A program made the translations under genes and the position numbers. Below, piece by piece: positions 35,352 through 44,904 of a DNA stretch of 64,000 bases; position 1 is the stretch's first letter, and each line of letters opens with the position of its first letter. Origin of the DNA: Frigoribacterium sp. VKM Ac-2836 (GTDB lineage: Bacteria; Actinomycetota; Actinomycetes; Actinomycetales; Microbacteriaceae); the NCBI RefSeq assembly GCF_013248995.1, contig NZ_JABRPK010000002.1:868001-932000 (forward strand), given 5' to 3'. The notes under the pieces are model-generated. The model made no database searches. It saw only the letters and a list, made by a program, of their open reading frames with translations, and had not been told where the DNA came from.

Positions 35352-35448
35352 ACCGCCACACCCCGGCCTGACCAGCCGGGCTCGCCGCGGGTGTCGCCCA
35401 GAGCGAACCCCGGCCGAGGTGTCGGTGGTGCCGCGTAACATCGTGCGG

Positions 35449-38400
35449 GTGATACTCGCGGGCTTGATCAAGGCGCTCTCGCGCGCCTCCACGTTTTCTG
35501 CTGCCCTCGACAGGGCCGCACGCAGCACGGATTTCTCGGTCGTGGACGGCCTCCGCGTTCCGCTGCTGGCGGGCCTGCTCGATCGGCGTGAGGGCCCGCA
35601 GGCGATGCTGGTCGTCACGGCGACGGGCCGTGAGTCCGAGGCGGTCCGCGGGTCGCTCGCCAGCTACCTGCCCGAGGCCGAGATCATCGAGTTCCCCGCG
35701 TGGGAGACCCTGCCGCACGAACGACTGAGTCCCAGCGCCGAGACGGTCGGCAAGCGCATCCACGCCCTGCGGCGCCTCGCCACCTGGCGGCGCGAGGCGG
35801 CCGAGGCGCCGGGCACCGTGCGGCCGATCGTCGTGGTGGCCGGCGTGCGCGCGGCTCTCCAGCCGCTCAGCGACAACCTCGTCGACCTCGACCCCGTGCG
35901 GCTCACCGTCGGTGAGCGAGGCCACGACCTCTCCGGCATCGCCGTGCATCTCGTCGACCTGGCCTACGCCCGGGTCGACATGGTCACCCGACGGGGCGAG
36001 TTCGCCGTCCGCGGCGGCATCCTCGACGTGTTCCCGCCCACGGCCGAACACCCCGTCCGAGTCGACTTCTTCGGTGACGAGGTCGACCAGATCCGTCGCT
36101 TCTCGGTCGCCGATCAACGCAGCCTCGACGGCGAGGTGACCTCGGTCGAGCTCCCGCCGAGCCGCGAGATGCTGCTCACCGAAGCCGTCCGTCAACGCGC
36201 CCGCGAGATGCAGCACGAGTTCCCCAGCCTCTCCCAGATGCTGGCCAAGATCGCCGAGGGCATCCCGGTCGAGGGCATGGAGAGCCTGGCTCCCGCGCTC
36301 GTGCACCGGCTGGTGCCGGTGACGCACTACCTGCCGGCCGGCGCCTCCATCGCCGTGCTCTCGCCCGAACGGGTCGTGTCGCGCGCGCAGAGCCTGGCCG
36401 AGACGAACCGCGAGTTCCTGTCCGCGGCCTGGAACGCCGCCACGGCCGGGGCCGAGGCCCCGATCGACCTCGACTCGGGTGACTTCCTCAGCTTGCGTGA
36501 CCTGCGCGAGGCGGCCGGCGACCGGTCGTGGTTCACGATGAGCGGCTTCGACTCGGGCGAGGTCCTGTCCGACGACGAGGCCGTCGCCTCGGCCGGCGAC
36601 TACGTGCGGGTCGACGCCGCCGTCGTGCCGAGCTTCAGCGGCCACGCCGAGGGGGCGCTCGAGCACGTCGTCGAGCGAGTGCGCGACGGCTGGGCCGTCG
36701 TCGTCACGGCCCGCGGCACCGGCCTGGTCGAGCGGGCTCGCGACGTGCTCGCCGAGCGCGAGGTGGCGGCGCGCCTCGAGGACGCCCTGCCCGAGACCCT
36801 CGAACCCGGCGTCGTGCACCTCGTGGCCGGTGGGGTCGAGGCCGGCTTCGAACTGATCGAGTCCAAGATCGCCGTCCTCGGCGAGTCCGACTTCTACGGC
36901 CGGTCGGCCAACTACGACTCGCGTCAGGTCAAGAAGCTCGCCACCCGGCGCAAGAACGTCGTCGACCCCCTGCAGCTCAAGCCGGGCGACGTGGTCGTGC
37001 ACTCCACCCACGGCATCGGCAAGTTCCTCGAACTCACCAGTCGCGAGGTGTCGAGCGGTGGCAAGAACGCCGTCAAGCATTCCCGCGAGTACCTCGTGCT
37101 CGAGTACGCGCCCTCGAAACGCGGTTATCCCGGCGACAAGCTCTACGTGCCGACCGACCAGCTCGATCTGCTCAGCCGGTACGTGGGCGGCGAGGCCCCC
37201 TCGCTCAGCAAGATGGGCGGCGGCGACTGGGCGGCCGCCAAGGGCAAGGCGCGCCGGGCCGTCCGCGACATCGCCGTCGAGCTCGTCAAGTTGTACTCGG
37301 CCCGCATGGCGAGCAAGGGCCATGCGTTCCCGCCCGACACCCCGTGGCAGCGCGAGCTCGAAGAGGCCTTCCCGTTCGCCGAGACCCCGGACCAGCTCAC
37401 GACCATCGACGAGATCAAGGCCGACATGGAGCGCCCGATCCCCATGGACCGCCTCCTCTCGGGCGACGTGGGCTACGGCAAGACCGAGGTCGCCGTCCGG
37501 GCCGCGTTCAAGGCGATCCAAGACGGCAAGCAGGTCGTCATGCTCGTCCCGACGACGCTGCTCGTGAAGCAGCACTTCGACACCTTCAGCGATCGCTTCG
37601 CCGGCTTCCCCGTGCACCTCCGCAGCCTCAGTCGATTCCAGACCGCGAAAGAGTCGAAAGAGACGATCGCTGGGCTCGGCGACGGCACCGTCGACATGGT
37701 CATCGGCACGCACCGACTGCTCAGCGAGGGCATCTCGTACAAGGACGTCGGCCTCGTGATCATCGACGAAGAGCAGCGTTTCGGCGTCGAGCACAAGGAC
37801 GCCCTCAAGAAGCTCAAGACGAACGTCGACATCCTGGCGATGTCGGCGACGCCGATCCCGCGGTCCCTCGAGATGGCCGTGACCGGCATCCGCGAGATGT
37901 CGACCCTGGCCACCCCACCGGAAGACCGCCACCCGATCCTCACCTTCGTCGGCCCCGAGAGCGACCGGCAGAAGGCGGCCGCGATCCGGCGCGAACTGCT
38001 GCGCGAGGGGCAGGTGTTCTACGTGCACAACCGCGTGGCGAGCATCAACCGCGTGGCGGCGCAGATCGCCGAACTCGTGCCCGAGGCCCGCGTCGCCGTC
38101 GCCCACGGTCAGATGGCCGAGTCGACCCTCGAGCAGGTCATGGTCGACTTCTGGGAGCGCAAGTTCGACGTCCTCGTCTCGACCACGATCATCGAGACCG
38201 GCCTCGACATCGCCAACGCCAACACCCTGATCATCGACCGGGCCGACAAGTACGGTCTCAGCCAGCTGCACCAGTTGCGCGGTCGCGTGGGCCGCGGCCG
38301 CGAACGTGGTTACGCGTACTTCCTCTACGACGCCGACAAACCGCTCAGCGAGACCGCACAAGACCGGCTCGAGACGATCGCCGCCAACAACGAGCTCGGT

Positions 38401-39060
38401 GCAGGCATGCAGGTCGCCCTCAAAGACCTCGAGATCCGCGGGGCGGGCAACCTCCTGGGCGGCGAACAGTCCGGGCACATCGCCGGTGTCGGCTTCGACC
38501 TCTACCTGCGCATGATCGGTGAGGCCGTCAGTTCGTTCCGCGGAGACGTCGCCGAGGGCCAGACCGAGCTGCGGCTCGAACTGCCGGTCGACGCCCACGT
38601 GCCCGAAGAGTACGTCGAGAGCGAGCGCCTGCGACTCGAGGCGTACCAGAAGCTCTCGACGGCCAGCTCGCCCACGTCGACCGAAGATCAGATCGACTCG
38701 GTTCTCGACGAACTCACGGACCGCTACGGTGAGCCGCCGGCACCCGTGCTGGCCTTGATAGAGGTCTCCCGCCTGCGTCGCGCGGCCCAGAAGGCGGGTC
38801 TCAGCGAGGTGGTCGTCATGGGCAGCAACCTGAGGGTCGCGGGCATCGACCTCCCCGACAGCATGCAGGTCCGCCTGCAGCGCATGTACCCGGGTGCCCG
38901 CTGGTTCGCACAGGCCAACGCCGTCAGCGTCCCGCTGCCCCGGGCCCACGGCCAGGCACCGACCGACGACGAGCTCATCGTCTGGGTCGAGCAGCTGCTG
39001 TCGGCGATCTACTCCGCTCCGGTCGCCCGTCCGGCGGCCGACACGGCCGCGGCGAGCTGA
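35449..39060 (+). CDS. mfd: Transcription-repair coupling factor Mfd
   Basis: 1203 residues. Mfd removes RNA polymerase stalled at DNA damage and recruits UvrA. The UvrB-homology module is at the N-terminus (IIEFPAWETLPHERLSP, TRRGEFAVRGGILDVFPP). The RNA-polymerase-interacting domain is near residue 490-560 (LKPGDVVVHSTHGIGKF). The RecG-like motor has LLSGDVGYGKTEVAVRAA (Walker A), VIIDEEQRFG (DExQ), SATPIPRSLEMA, and STTIIETGLDIANANTLI with QLRGRVGRG (motifs V/VI). The C-terminal D7 domain starts near 1040. GTG 35449 is chosen because TAACAT ends 7 nt upstream (leaderless) and homologues start with (V/M)ILAGLI; the frame is open 30 nt further upstream. Confidence 0.95.
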   Translation: MILAGLIKALSRASTFSAALDRAARSTDFSVVDGLRVPLLAGLLDRREGPQAMLVVTATGRESEAVRGSLASYLPEAEIIEFPAWETLPHERLSPSAETVGKRIHALRRLATWRREAAEAPGTVRPIVVVAGVRAALQPLSDNLVDLDPVRLTVGERGHDLSGIAVHLVDLAYARVDMVTRRGEFAVRGGILDVFPPTAEHPVRVDFFGDEVDQIRRFSVADQRSLDGEVTSVELPPSREMLLTEAVRQRAREMQHEFPSLSQMLAKIAEGIPVEGMESLAPALVHRLVPVTHYLPAGASIAVLSPERVVSRAQSLAETNREFLSAAWNAATAGAEAPIDLDSGDFLSLRDLREAAGDRSWFTMSGFDSGEVLSDDEAVASAGDYVRVDAAVVPSFSGHAEGALEHVVERVRDGWAVVVTARGTGLVERARDVLAEREVAARLEDALPETLEPGVVHLVAGGVEAGFELIESKIAVLGESDFYGRSANYDSRQVKKLATRRKNVVDPLQLKPGDVVVHSTHGIGKFLELTSREVSSGGKNAVKHSREYLVLEYAPSKRGYPGDKLYVPTDQLDLLSRYVGGEAPSLSKMGGGDWAAAKGKARRAVRDIAVELVKLYSARMASKGHAFPPDTPWQRELEEAFPFAETPDQLTTIDEIKADMERPIPMDRLLSGDVGYGKTEVAVRAAFKAIQDGKQVVMLVPTTLLVKQHFDTFSDRFAGFPVHLRSLSRFQTAKESKETIAGLGDGTVDMVIGTHRLLSEGISYKDVGLVIIDEEQRFGVEHKDALKKLKTNVDILAMSATPIPRSLEMAVTGIREMSTLATPPEDRHPILTFVGPESDRQKAAAIRRELLREGQVFYVHNRVASINRVAAQIAELVPEARVAVAHGQMAESTLEQVMVDFWERKFDVLVSTTIIETGLDIANANTLIIDRADKYGLSQLHQLRGRVGRGRERGYAYFLYDADKPLSETAQDRLETIAANNELGAGMQVALKDLEIRGAGNLLGGEQSGHIAGVGFDLYLRMIGEAVSSFRGDVAEGQTELRLELPVDAHVPEEYVESERLRLEAYQKLSTASSPTSTEDQIDSVLDELTDRYGEPPAPVLALIEVSRLRRAAQKAGLSEVVVMGSNLRVAGIDLPDSMQVRLQRMYPGARWFAQANAVSVPLPRAHGQAPTDDELIVWVEQLLSAIYSAPVARPAADTAAAS

Positions 39061-39062
39061 CC

Positions 39063-39866
39063 GTGCCGACCGGTCAGGCGAAGGGCCCACGAGACGAGGA
39101 GGCGCGAGGCGGCCTCGAGCCCGGGGCCGGTGCCCGGCTCGGTGAACTCGTGGGCGTGGTGGACGCCCTCCTCGCTGACGAGGGCGGGTGCGACTGGAAC
39201 CGCACGCAGACTCATCGTTCCCTCGTGACCTACCTCGTCGAAGAGACCTACGAGCTCGTCGAGGCCATCGAGGACGGCACCTCGGACGACCTGCGCGAAG
39301 AGCTCGGGGACGTGCTGTACCAGGTGGTCTTGCACAGCGCTCTCGCCGCCCGCGCCTCCTCGGGGGCGTTCGACCTCGCCGACGTCGTCCACGATGTGAC
39401 CGAGAAGACCGTCCGGAGGCACCCGCACGTGTTCGGGGCCGAGCACGCCGACGGCCTCGACGACATCGTCCGGCTCTGGTCGGCGGCGAAAGCCGACGAG
39501 AAGTCGCGTCGGACGAGCGTCTATGACGGTGTCCCGGTCGGGCAACCAGCGCTCGCCAGGGCTCAGAAGCTCGACTCTCGCCGGACCACGGCGGGCGCCT
39601 CTCGGCCTCACCTGCATGCGCCGACGGCCGTATCCGCGGGTCAGGGTGGTACGGGTGCCTCCCCAGAGGCGAGCGAGCTCGCGTGGGGCAGGGATCTGCT
39701 CGCCCGGGTCGACGAGGCCACCGACCGGGGCATCGACGCCGAGCGGGCCCTCCGGGCCGCCGTGCGCGAGCGCGAGATGCTGCTCCGCCGCGAAGAGACC
39801 GGTGCGTCGACGAGCGCCAGGTCGCCGAATGGCCCCGTCGGGCAGGTGCCCCCTCAACCCGAATGA
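39063..39866 (+). CDS. mazG: MazG-family nucleoside triphosphate pyrophosphohydrolase
   Basis: 267 residues. Hydrolyses NTPs/dNTPs to NMP and PPi, a house-cleaning role. One MazG domain at about residues 25-160: LVTYLVEETYELVEAIEDG (EExxE), LREELGDVLYQVVLHS (ExxxD), VTEKTVRRHPHVFG and RLWSAAKADEKSRR. The rest is low complexity (SRRTTAGASRPHLHAP) plus a helical RALRAAVREREMLLRREE end; E. coli MazG instead has a second MazG domain. GTG start 2 nt after mfd. Its stop codon lies inside a 13-bp hairpin. Confidence 0.9.
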   Translation: MPTGQAKGPRDEEARGGLEPGAGARLGELVGVVDALLADEGGCDWNRTQTHRSLVTYLVEETYELVEAIEDGTSDDLREELGDVLYQVVLHSALAARASSGAFDLADVVHDVTEKTVRRHPHVFGAEHADGLDDIVRLWSAAKADEKSRRTSVYDGVPVGQPALARAQKLDSRRTTAGASRPHLHAPTAVSAGQGGTGASPEASELAWGRDLLARVDEATDRGIDAERALRAAVREREMLLRREETGASTSARSPNGPVGQVPPQPE

Positions 39867-39876
39867 GGGGGCACCT
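39844..39876 (+). terminator. Perfect hairpin with ACCCGAA loop, copy 1 (over the mazG stop)
   Basis: A 13-bp perfect stem (AGGTGCCCCCTCA with TGAGGGGGCACCT) closes a 7-nt loop ACCCGAA. The mazG TGA is in the 3' arm. No U-tract follows. Confidence 0.6.
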
Positions 39877-39884
39877 CGGCGTCA

Positions 39885-39907
39885 CCTGCTCAACCCGAAT
39901 GAGCAGG
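39885..39907 (+). terminator. Hairpin with the same ACCCGAA loop, copy 2
   Basis: CCTGCTCA-ACCCGAA-TGAGCAGG: an 8-bp stem with exactly the same loop and the same four closing pairs (CTCA/TGAG) as copy 1, but different outer pairs. It ends 9 nt after copy 1 begins its flank, 40 nt loop to loop. Terminator or RNA-binding site; see findings. Confidence 0.55.
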
Positions 39908-39995
39908 GAGGCCCGTCGCTCGGCCGCCAGGAGACCGGCCCGAAGGCATCGGCCAGACGGCAACCAAGTGGTGTCATCAATGTAGGGGGCACGTG

Positions 39996-40022
39996 TTGAC
40001 ATGTCAAAAGCCGACATGTCGG
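39996..40022. promoter_or_regulatory. Two adjacent 12-bp palindromes (operator pair)
   Basis: TTGACATGTCAA (39996-40007) and CCGACATGTCGG (40011-40022) are perfect palindromes sharing the core GACATGTC, with centres 15 bp apart. A third GACATGTC lies at 41020-41027 before hisS. They fit operator sites for a dimeric regulator, perhaps the TetR protein encoded next. Confidence 0.55.
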
Positions 40023-40087
40023 TCGTGCCGCTCACGAGGGTGTCACGTGCTCCGCCGAAGCATCGATCGTGAGGCCGGTCGACGACG

Positions 40088-40105
40088 ACAGACGTCTGTT
40101 ATGGT
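40088..40105 (+). promoter_or_regulatory. tetR promoter with abutting palindrome
   Basis: ACAGACGTCTGT (40088-40099) is a perfect 12-bp palindrome directly joined to TATGGT (40100-40105), a -10 box, about 70 nt before the tetR ATG. The position is ideal for autorepression. Confidence 0.5.
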
Positions 40106-40173
40106 CCACTACTACGACGACGACGATGGCCGCGCAGGGCGAGTACGACTCGTCGGCACGAAGGAGCGGCAGC

Positions 40174-40755
40174 ATGCCTCGCAAGCCTGACCCCACCCGT
40201 AAACCCGAGCTGCTGGGGCAGATTCTCGAGCACCTCCGTGGTCGTTCGCTCGCCACGGTGTCGTTCCGCACCCTGGCCGAGGCGCTCGGGGTCAGCACCT
40301 ACGTCTTCGTGTACCACTTCGGCAACCGGGCCGAGCTCATCGCCGAGATCGTCCGCGCCGTCGTGGCCCGCAATGACGGGCTTCTGGCCGTCACGGTCGC
40401 CGAGCTCGACCGTAAGGCGTTCGAGAAGCACCTCGCGAAGGTCTGGCAGGACGTCTCCACCGAGCGCGGCCGAGACCTGCACCGGCTCGAACTCGAGGCG
40501 GCCCTGCTCGAGACCGTCGCGGGCGATGCGGGCGGTGCCGCCCGCGCGACCGTCGGCCGATGGGTCGACCACGTCGCCTCGTGGGTCGCGGCGAACGGCG
40601 TCGCGCCGGCGGAGGCCGAGGTCGCCGCTCGGGTCTTCGTCGACGCGCTCTTCGGTCTGCAGTACGACGCCATCGTCTCGGGTGACGAGAGTCGGGCTTC
40701 GGAGGCGTACGGGCAGGCGGTCGAGACTCTCGTCGCGAGCTCTCCGCAGCGCTGA
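40174..40755 (+). CDS. TetR-family transcriptional regulator
   Basis: 193 residues. The HTH is ATVSFRTLAEALGVSTYVFVYHFGNRAELIAEIV (recognition helix VSTYVFVYHFG), residues about 20-55; the rest is a helical ligand domain of TetR_C type. ATG 40174 follows AAGGAG with 7-nt spacing; the open frame upstream includes a run of Thr codons and is not expected to be translated. No obvious target gene adjoins; hisS lies downstream on the same strand. Ligand unknown. Confidence 0.86.
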   Translation: MPRKPDPTRKPELLGQILEHLRGRSLATVSFRTLAEALGVSTYVFVYHFGNRAELIAEIVRAVVARNDGLLAVTVAELDRKAFEKHLAKVWQDVSTERGRDLHRLELEAALLETVAGDAGGAARATVGRWVDHVASWVAANGVAPAEAEVAARVFVDALFGLQYDAIVSGDESRASEAYGQAVETLVASSPQR

Positions 40756-40797
40756 TCTTTCGGCAGCGCTGATCTTTTGGCAGCGCTGACCCTTTCG
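40746..40797 (+). repeat. Tandem 17-bp repeat across the tetR stop
   Basis: Three units (GCAGCGCTGATCTTTCG, GCAGCGCTGATCTTTTG, GCAGCGCTGACCCTTTCG) and a degenerate fourth to about 40814. The first contains the tetR stop. Each unit has the palindrome AGCGCT. Confidence 0.75.
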
Positions 40798-40865
40798 TAG
40801 CGCCGACCCTGGCGTGGGCGAGCGCCGCGACAAAGGGCGTGCTCCGATCTCTTCTGCCGAGGGCA

Positions 40866-40899
40866 GAGGGCGGAGTCGGGCCGAGGGCGGAGCCGGGCC
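40866..40899. repeat. Two-copy 17-bp tandem repeat before hisS
   Basis: GAGGGCGGAGTCGGGCC and GAGGGCGGAGCCGGGCC, one mismatch, in the 322-bp tetR-hisS spacer. Apart from this, the preceding tandem array and the hisS promoter, nothing else is seen in that spacer. Confidence 0.65.
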
Positions 40900-41011
40900 G
40901 AGCGCAGAACGCCCGACCCGGCCCGGGGCCCTCACCGCAGGGAAGGGAGGGCCTCGAGGTGGGATCGGCACGCAACCCGATTTGCGCCGATCACCTGTGA
41001 TGAGCATAACC

Positions 41012-41027
41012 TAGAATGTGACATGTC
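41012..41027 (+). promoter_or_regulatory. hisS promoter with GACATGTC site
   Basis: TAGAAT (41012-41017) resembles a -10 box; GACATGTC (41020-41027), the core of the palindromes near 40 kb, sits at the expected transcription start. A leader of about 50 nt would precede the hisS ATG. Confidence 0.4.
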
Positions 41028-41077
41028 TGCAAGTCGCTGCCGCAGTCCGTGTCCGGCGTCTCTGGGATGATGTCATC

Positions 41078-42319
41078 ATGCCGACCCCCGTCAACCCGCC
41101 GCGCGGCATGCGCGACCACCTGCCCGCCGACAAGAGGCGCCGCGAGGGCGTCCTCTCGGTCATCCGAGGCGTCTACCGCTCCTACGGCTTCGACGAGATC
41201 GAGACGCCCGTGGTCGAAGAGAGCTCGCGCCTCCATTCGGGTCTCGGGGGTGACAACGAGAAGCAGGTCTTCGCCGTCCTCCGGCGGGGCCTCGACCTGG
41301 GCGACCTGCGGTCCGCCGAGAGCGTCCTCGGGCTGGCCGACCTGGGGCTCCGCTTCGACCTGACGGTGCCGCTCGCCCGCTTCTACGCGTCGCACCGGGC
41401 CGAGCTGCCGGCGGTCTTCCGCTCCGTCCAGATCGCCCCGGTGTGGCGGGCCGAGCGGCCGCAGAAGGGGCGCTACCGACAGTTCGTCCAGTGCGACATC
41501 GACGTCCTGGGCGAGGCCGGGCCCCTGGCCGAGATCGAACTGATCCAGGCCACCACCGCCGTGCTCGACGCCCTGGGGCTCACCGGGACGACGATCCGGG
41601 TGAACGACCGACGCATCCTGCTGGCGATGCTCGCTCACTGGTCCGTGCCCGAGACTCTCACCGACCAGGCCCTGATCGTCATCGACAAGCTCGACAAGGT
41701 CGGCGTCGACGGCGTCGTGGCCGAGCTGGTCGACCTCGGCGTCACGACTCCCGGCCTCGACCACGCGCTCGCGCAACTGGCCGAGGCCTCGTGGGCCACC
41801 GGCGAGGGCGACGACGCTCCGTGGCTCGACCGGGCCGCGTTCGCCGATCTGGTCGCCCTCCGCGACGCGTTGCCGGGGGCGACCCTCCGGTTCGACCCGA
41901 CGCTGGTCCGCGGCATGGGCTACTACACGGGGACGATCTTCGAGATCGCCCACCCCGACGTGCCCTACTCGCTCGGTGGCGGCGGTCGCTACGACGGCAT
42001 GATCGGCCGTTTCCTCGGCACCGAGGTGCCCGCGGCCGGTTTCTCCCTCGGGTTCGAACGGCTCGTCGAGCTCGTGACGCTCGAGACCGACGACGACGCG
42101 GGGTTGGCGCTGGTCTACGACAAGAGGGTCGAACCGGTCGAGGTGCTCGCCCTGCAGCGCGAGCTGTTGGCGGGCGGTGAGCGACGTGTGCGCCTCGAGA
42201 AGAAAGCCAAGAACTTCACCAATCAGCTCGACGGCCTGGCGGCGGCGGGGTTCACCCGGTTCGTCACGGTGCGCGGCGGCGAGTCGGCCGCCGACCTCGA
42301 GATCCGCACGATCGGTTGA
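41078..42319 (+). CDS. hisS: Histidyl-tRNA synthetase
   Basis: 413 residues, class II synthetase. PPRGMRDHLP opens the protein; motif 2 region is FDLTVPLARFYASH and WRAERPQKGRYRQFVQCDID; LVRGMGYYTGTIFEI and SLGGGGRYDGMIGRF are His-specific; the C-terminal anticodon-binding domain ends near 413. ATG 41078 is chosen over the earlier frame start because homology begins here. No Shine-Dalgarno sequence is obvious. Confidence 0.95.
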   Translation: MPTPVNPPRGMRDHLPADKRRREGVLSVIRGVYRSYGFDEIETPVVEESSRLHSGLGGDNEKQVFAVLRRGLDLGDLRSAESVLGLADLGLRFDLTVPLARFYASHRAELPAVFRSVQIAPVWRAERPQKGRYRQFVQCDIDVLGEAGPLAEIELIQATTAVLDALGLTGTTIRVNDRRILLAMLAHWSVPETLTDQALIVIDKLDKVGVDGVVAELVDLGVTTPGLDHALAQLAEASWATGEGDDAPWLDRAAFADLVALRDALPGATLRFDPTLVRGMGYYTGTIFEIAHPDVPYSLGGGGRYDGMIGRFLGTEVPAAGFSLGFERLVELVTLETDDDAGLALVYDKRVEPVEVLALQRELLAGGERRVRLEKKAKNFTNQLDGLAAAGFTRFVTVRGGESAADLEIRTIG

Positions 42320-43702
<1,383 letters not shown>

Positions 43703-43722
43703 CGCGACCCGCGCCTCCTCGG

Positions 43723-43750
43723 GGCCCGTCCTGCTCGTGCGGGGCGGGCC
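43723..43750 (+). terminator. Hairpin after eno
   Basis: GGCCCGTCC pairs with GGGCGGGCC (one G-U type pair), loop of about 10 nt, 20 nt after the eno stop. A CGCGCCTCC word lies just before it. No U-tract. Confidence 0.5.
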
Positions 43751-43787
43751 TCCGTCGTTCCCCAGAGACGTCGTTTAGGCTCGTCGC

Positions 43788-44345
43788 ATGCCCCGTGAGA
43801 CCTCGAACCGCCGTGTGCCGGTGACCCTGCCGGCCGGCGAGACGCCGACGGGCCACTGGCTGCGCACGATCCGGTTCTCGGGGTTCAGCGTGCTCATGCT
43901 GGTGATCCTCGTCATGTTCGTCGTCATCCTCGCGCCCTCGCTGCGCACGCTGATCCAGCAGCAGCAGCAGATCGCTGCCCTCCAGGACGACGTCCGGCAA
44001 CAAGAGGATTCCGTCGACGAGTTGAAAGAAGACGTGGCTCGGTGGAGCGATCCGGCGTACATCGAGGCACAGGCCCGAGACCGCTTGCTCTACGTCTACC
44101 CCGGCGAGTACAGCTACCTCGTGATGGGTGACGACGCGGCCCGGACTCCCGGCACGGCTCCGGGCACCGGCACGACGATCAGCGACTCGTTGCAGACGCC
44201 CCAGGTCGACTGGGTGGCGGCCATGACGGCCTCGGTGCTCGACGCCGGCCTGAGCGACGATCCCGCGACCGAACTCGTCGCCCCCGACATCAGCGGCAGC
44301 CAGGTGCCCGCCCCGACATCCGAGCAGACAGGTGGCACTCAGTGA
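43788..44345 (+). CDS. FtsB/DivIC-family septum formation protein
   Basis: 185 residues. A basic cytosolic tail, one membrane helix (FSVLMLVILVMFVVILAP, about 33-50), then a leucine-zipper-like coiled coil (LIQQQQQIAALQDDVRQQED) and the family segment WSDPAYIEAQARDRLLYVYPGE. The C-terminal about 80 residues are low complexity and acidic. It belongs to the division-site complex with FtsL and FtsQ. TAGGCT ends 6 nt before the ATG (leaderless). Stop overlaps the DUF501 start. Confidence 0.9.
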   Translation: MPRETSNRRVPVTLPAGETPTGHWLRTIRFSGFSVLMLVILVMFVVILAPSLRTLIQQQQQIAALQDDVRQQEDSVDELKEDVARWSDPAYIEAQARDRLLYVYPGEYSYLVMGDDAARTPGTAPGTGTTISDSLQTPQVDWVAAMTASVLDAGLSDDPATELVAPDISGSQVPAPTSEQTGGTQ

Positions 44346-44899
44346 CCACGCCCCCCTTCGATCCCGTGACCGACGACGACGTCCGCGTCGTGACGGCCCA
44401 GCTCGGGCGTCCGGCACGCGACGTGATCGGCATCGCCGCCCGCTGCGTCTGCGGCGCGCCCACCGTCGTGGCGACGAAGCCGCGCCTGACCGACGGAACA
44501 CCGTTCCCGACGCTCTACTACCTGTGCCACCCCGGCGCCACGGCCGCCGTCTCGACCCTCGAAGCCACCGGGGTGATGGCCGAGTTCACCGATTTGCTCG
44601 AGTCCGATCCCGACCTGCGCGCTGGCTACCGGGCCGCGCACGAGGCCTATCTCGCCGACCGCGAGGGCATCGAGCACGTCGACGAGATCGACCACGTCAC
44701 GGCGGGTGGCATGCCCGAGCGGGTCAAGTGCCTGCATGCTCTGGTCGGCCACGCGCTGGCCGCCGGACCGGGCGTCAATCCCTTCGGCGACCTCGCCCTG
44801 GAGCGCGCCGCGTGGAGCCCCGACGTGTGTCGGTGCCCCGACTACCTCGCCGACGACCGACCCTCCGTCGAGGCTCCCGTGGTCGGCAGGGGAGCCTGA
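44342..44899 (+). CDS. DUF501 family protein
   Basis: 185 residues of a conserved actinobacterial family found beside eno and ftsB. Cysteine-bearing pieces are ARCVCGAPTVVATKPRL, TLYYLCHPGA, RVKCLHALVGHALA (with PGVNPFGD) and DVCRCPDYL, suggesting a metal site. Function unknown. Start GTG overlaps the previous stop as GTGA. Confidence 0.88.
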   Translation: MTTPPFDPVTDDDVRVVTAQLGRPARDVIGIAARCVCGAPTVVATKPRLTDGTPFPTLYYLCHPGATAAVSTLEATGVMAEFTDLLESDPDLRAGYRAAHEAYLADREGIEHVDEIDHVTAGGMPERVKCLHALVGHALAAGPGVNPFGDLALERAAWSPDVCRCPDYLADDRPSVEAPVVGRGA

Positions 44900-44904
44900 C
44901 GCAC

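Noticed and set aside
35296-40035. A 1579-codon open frame on the minus strand opposite mfd and mazG
   Set aside because: Its composition is that of a reverse shadow (Leu/Asp/Gly/Val/Arg-rich, no motifs), and the plus strand encodes unmistakable Mfd and MazG. Long antisense open frames are expected at this G+C.
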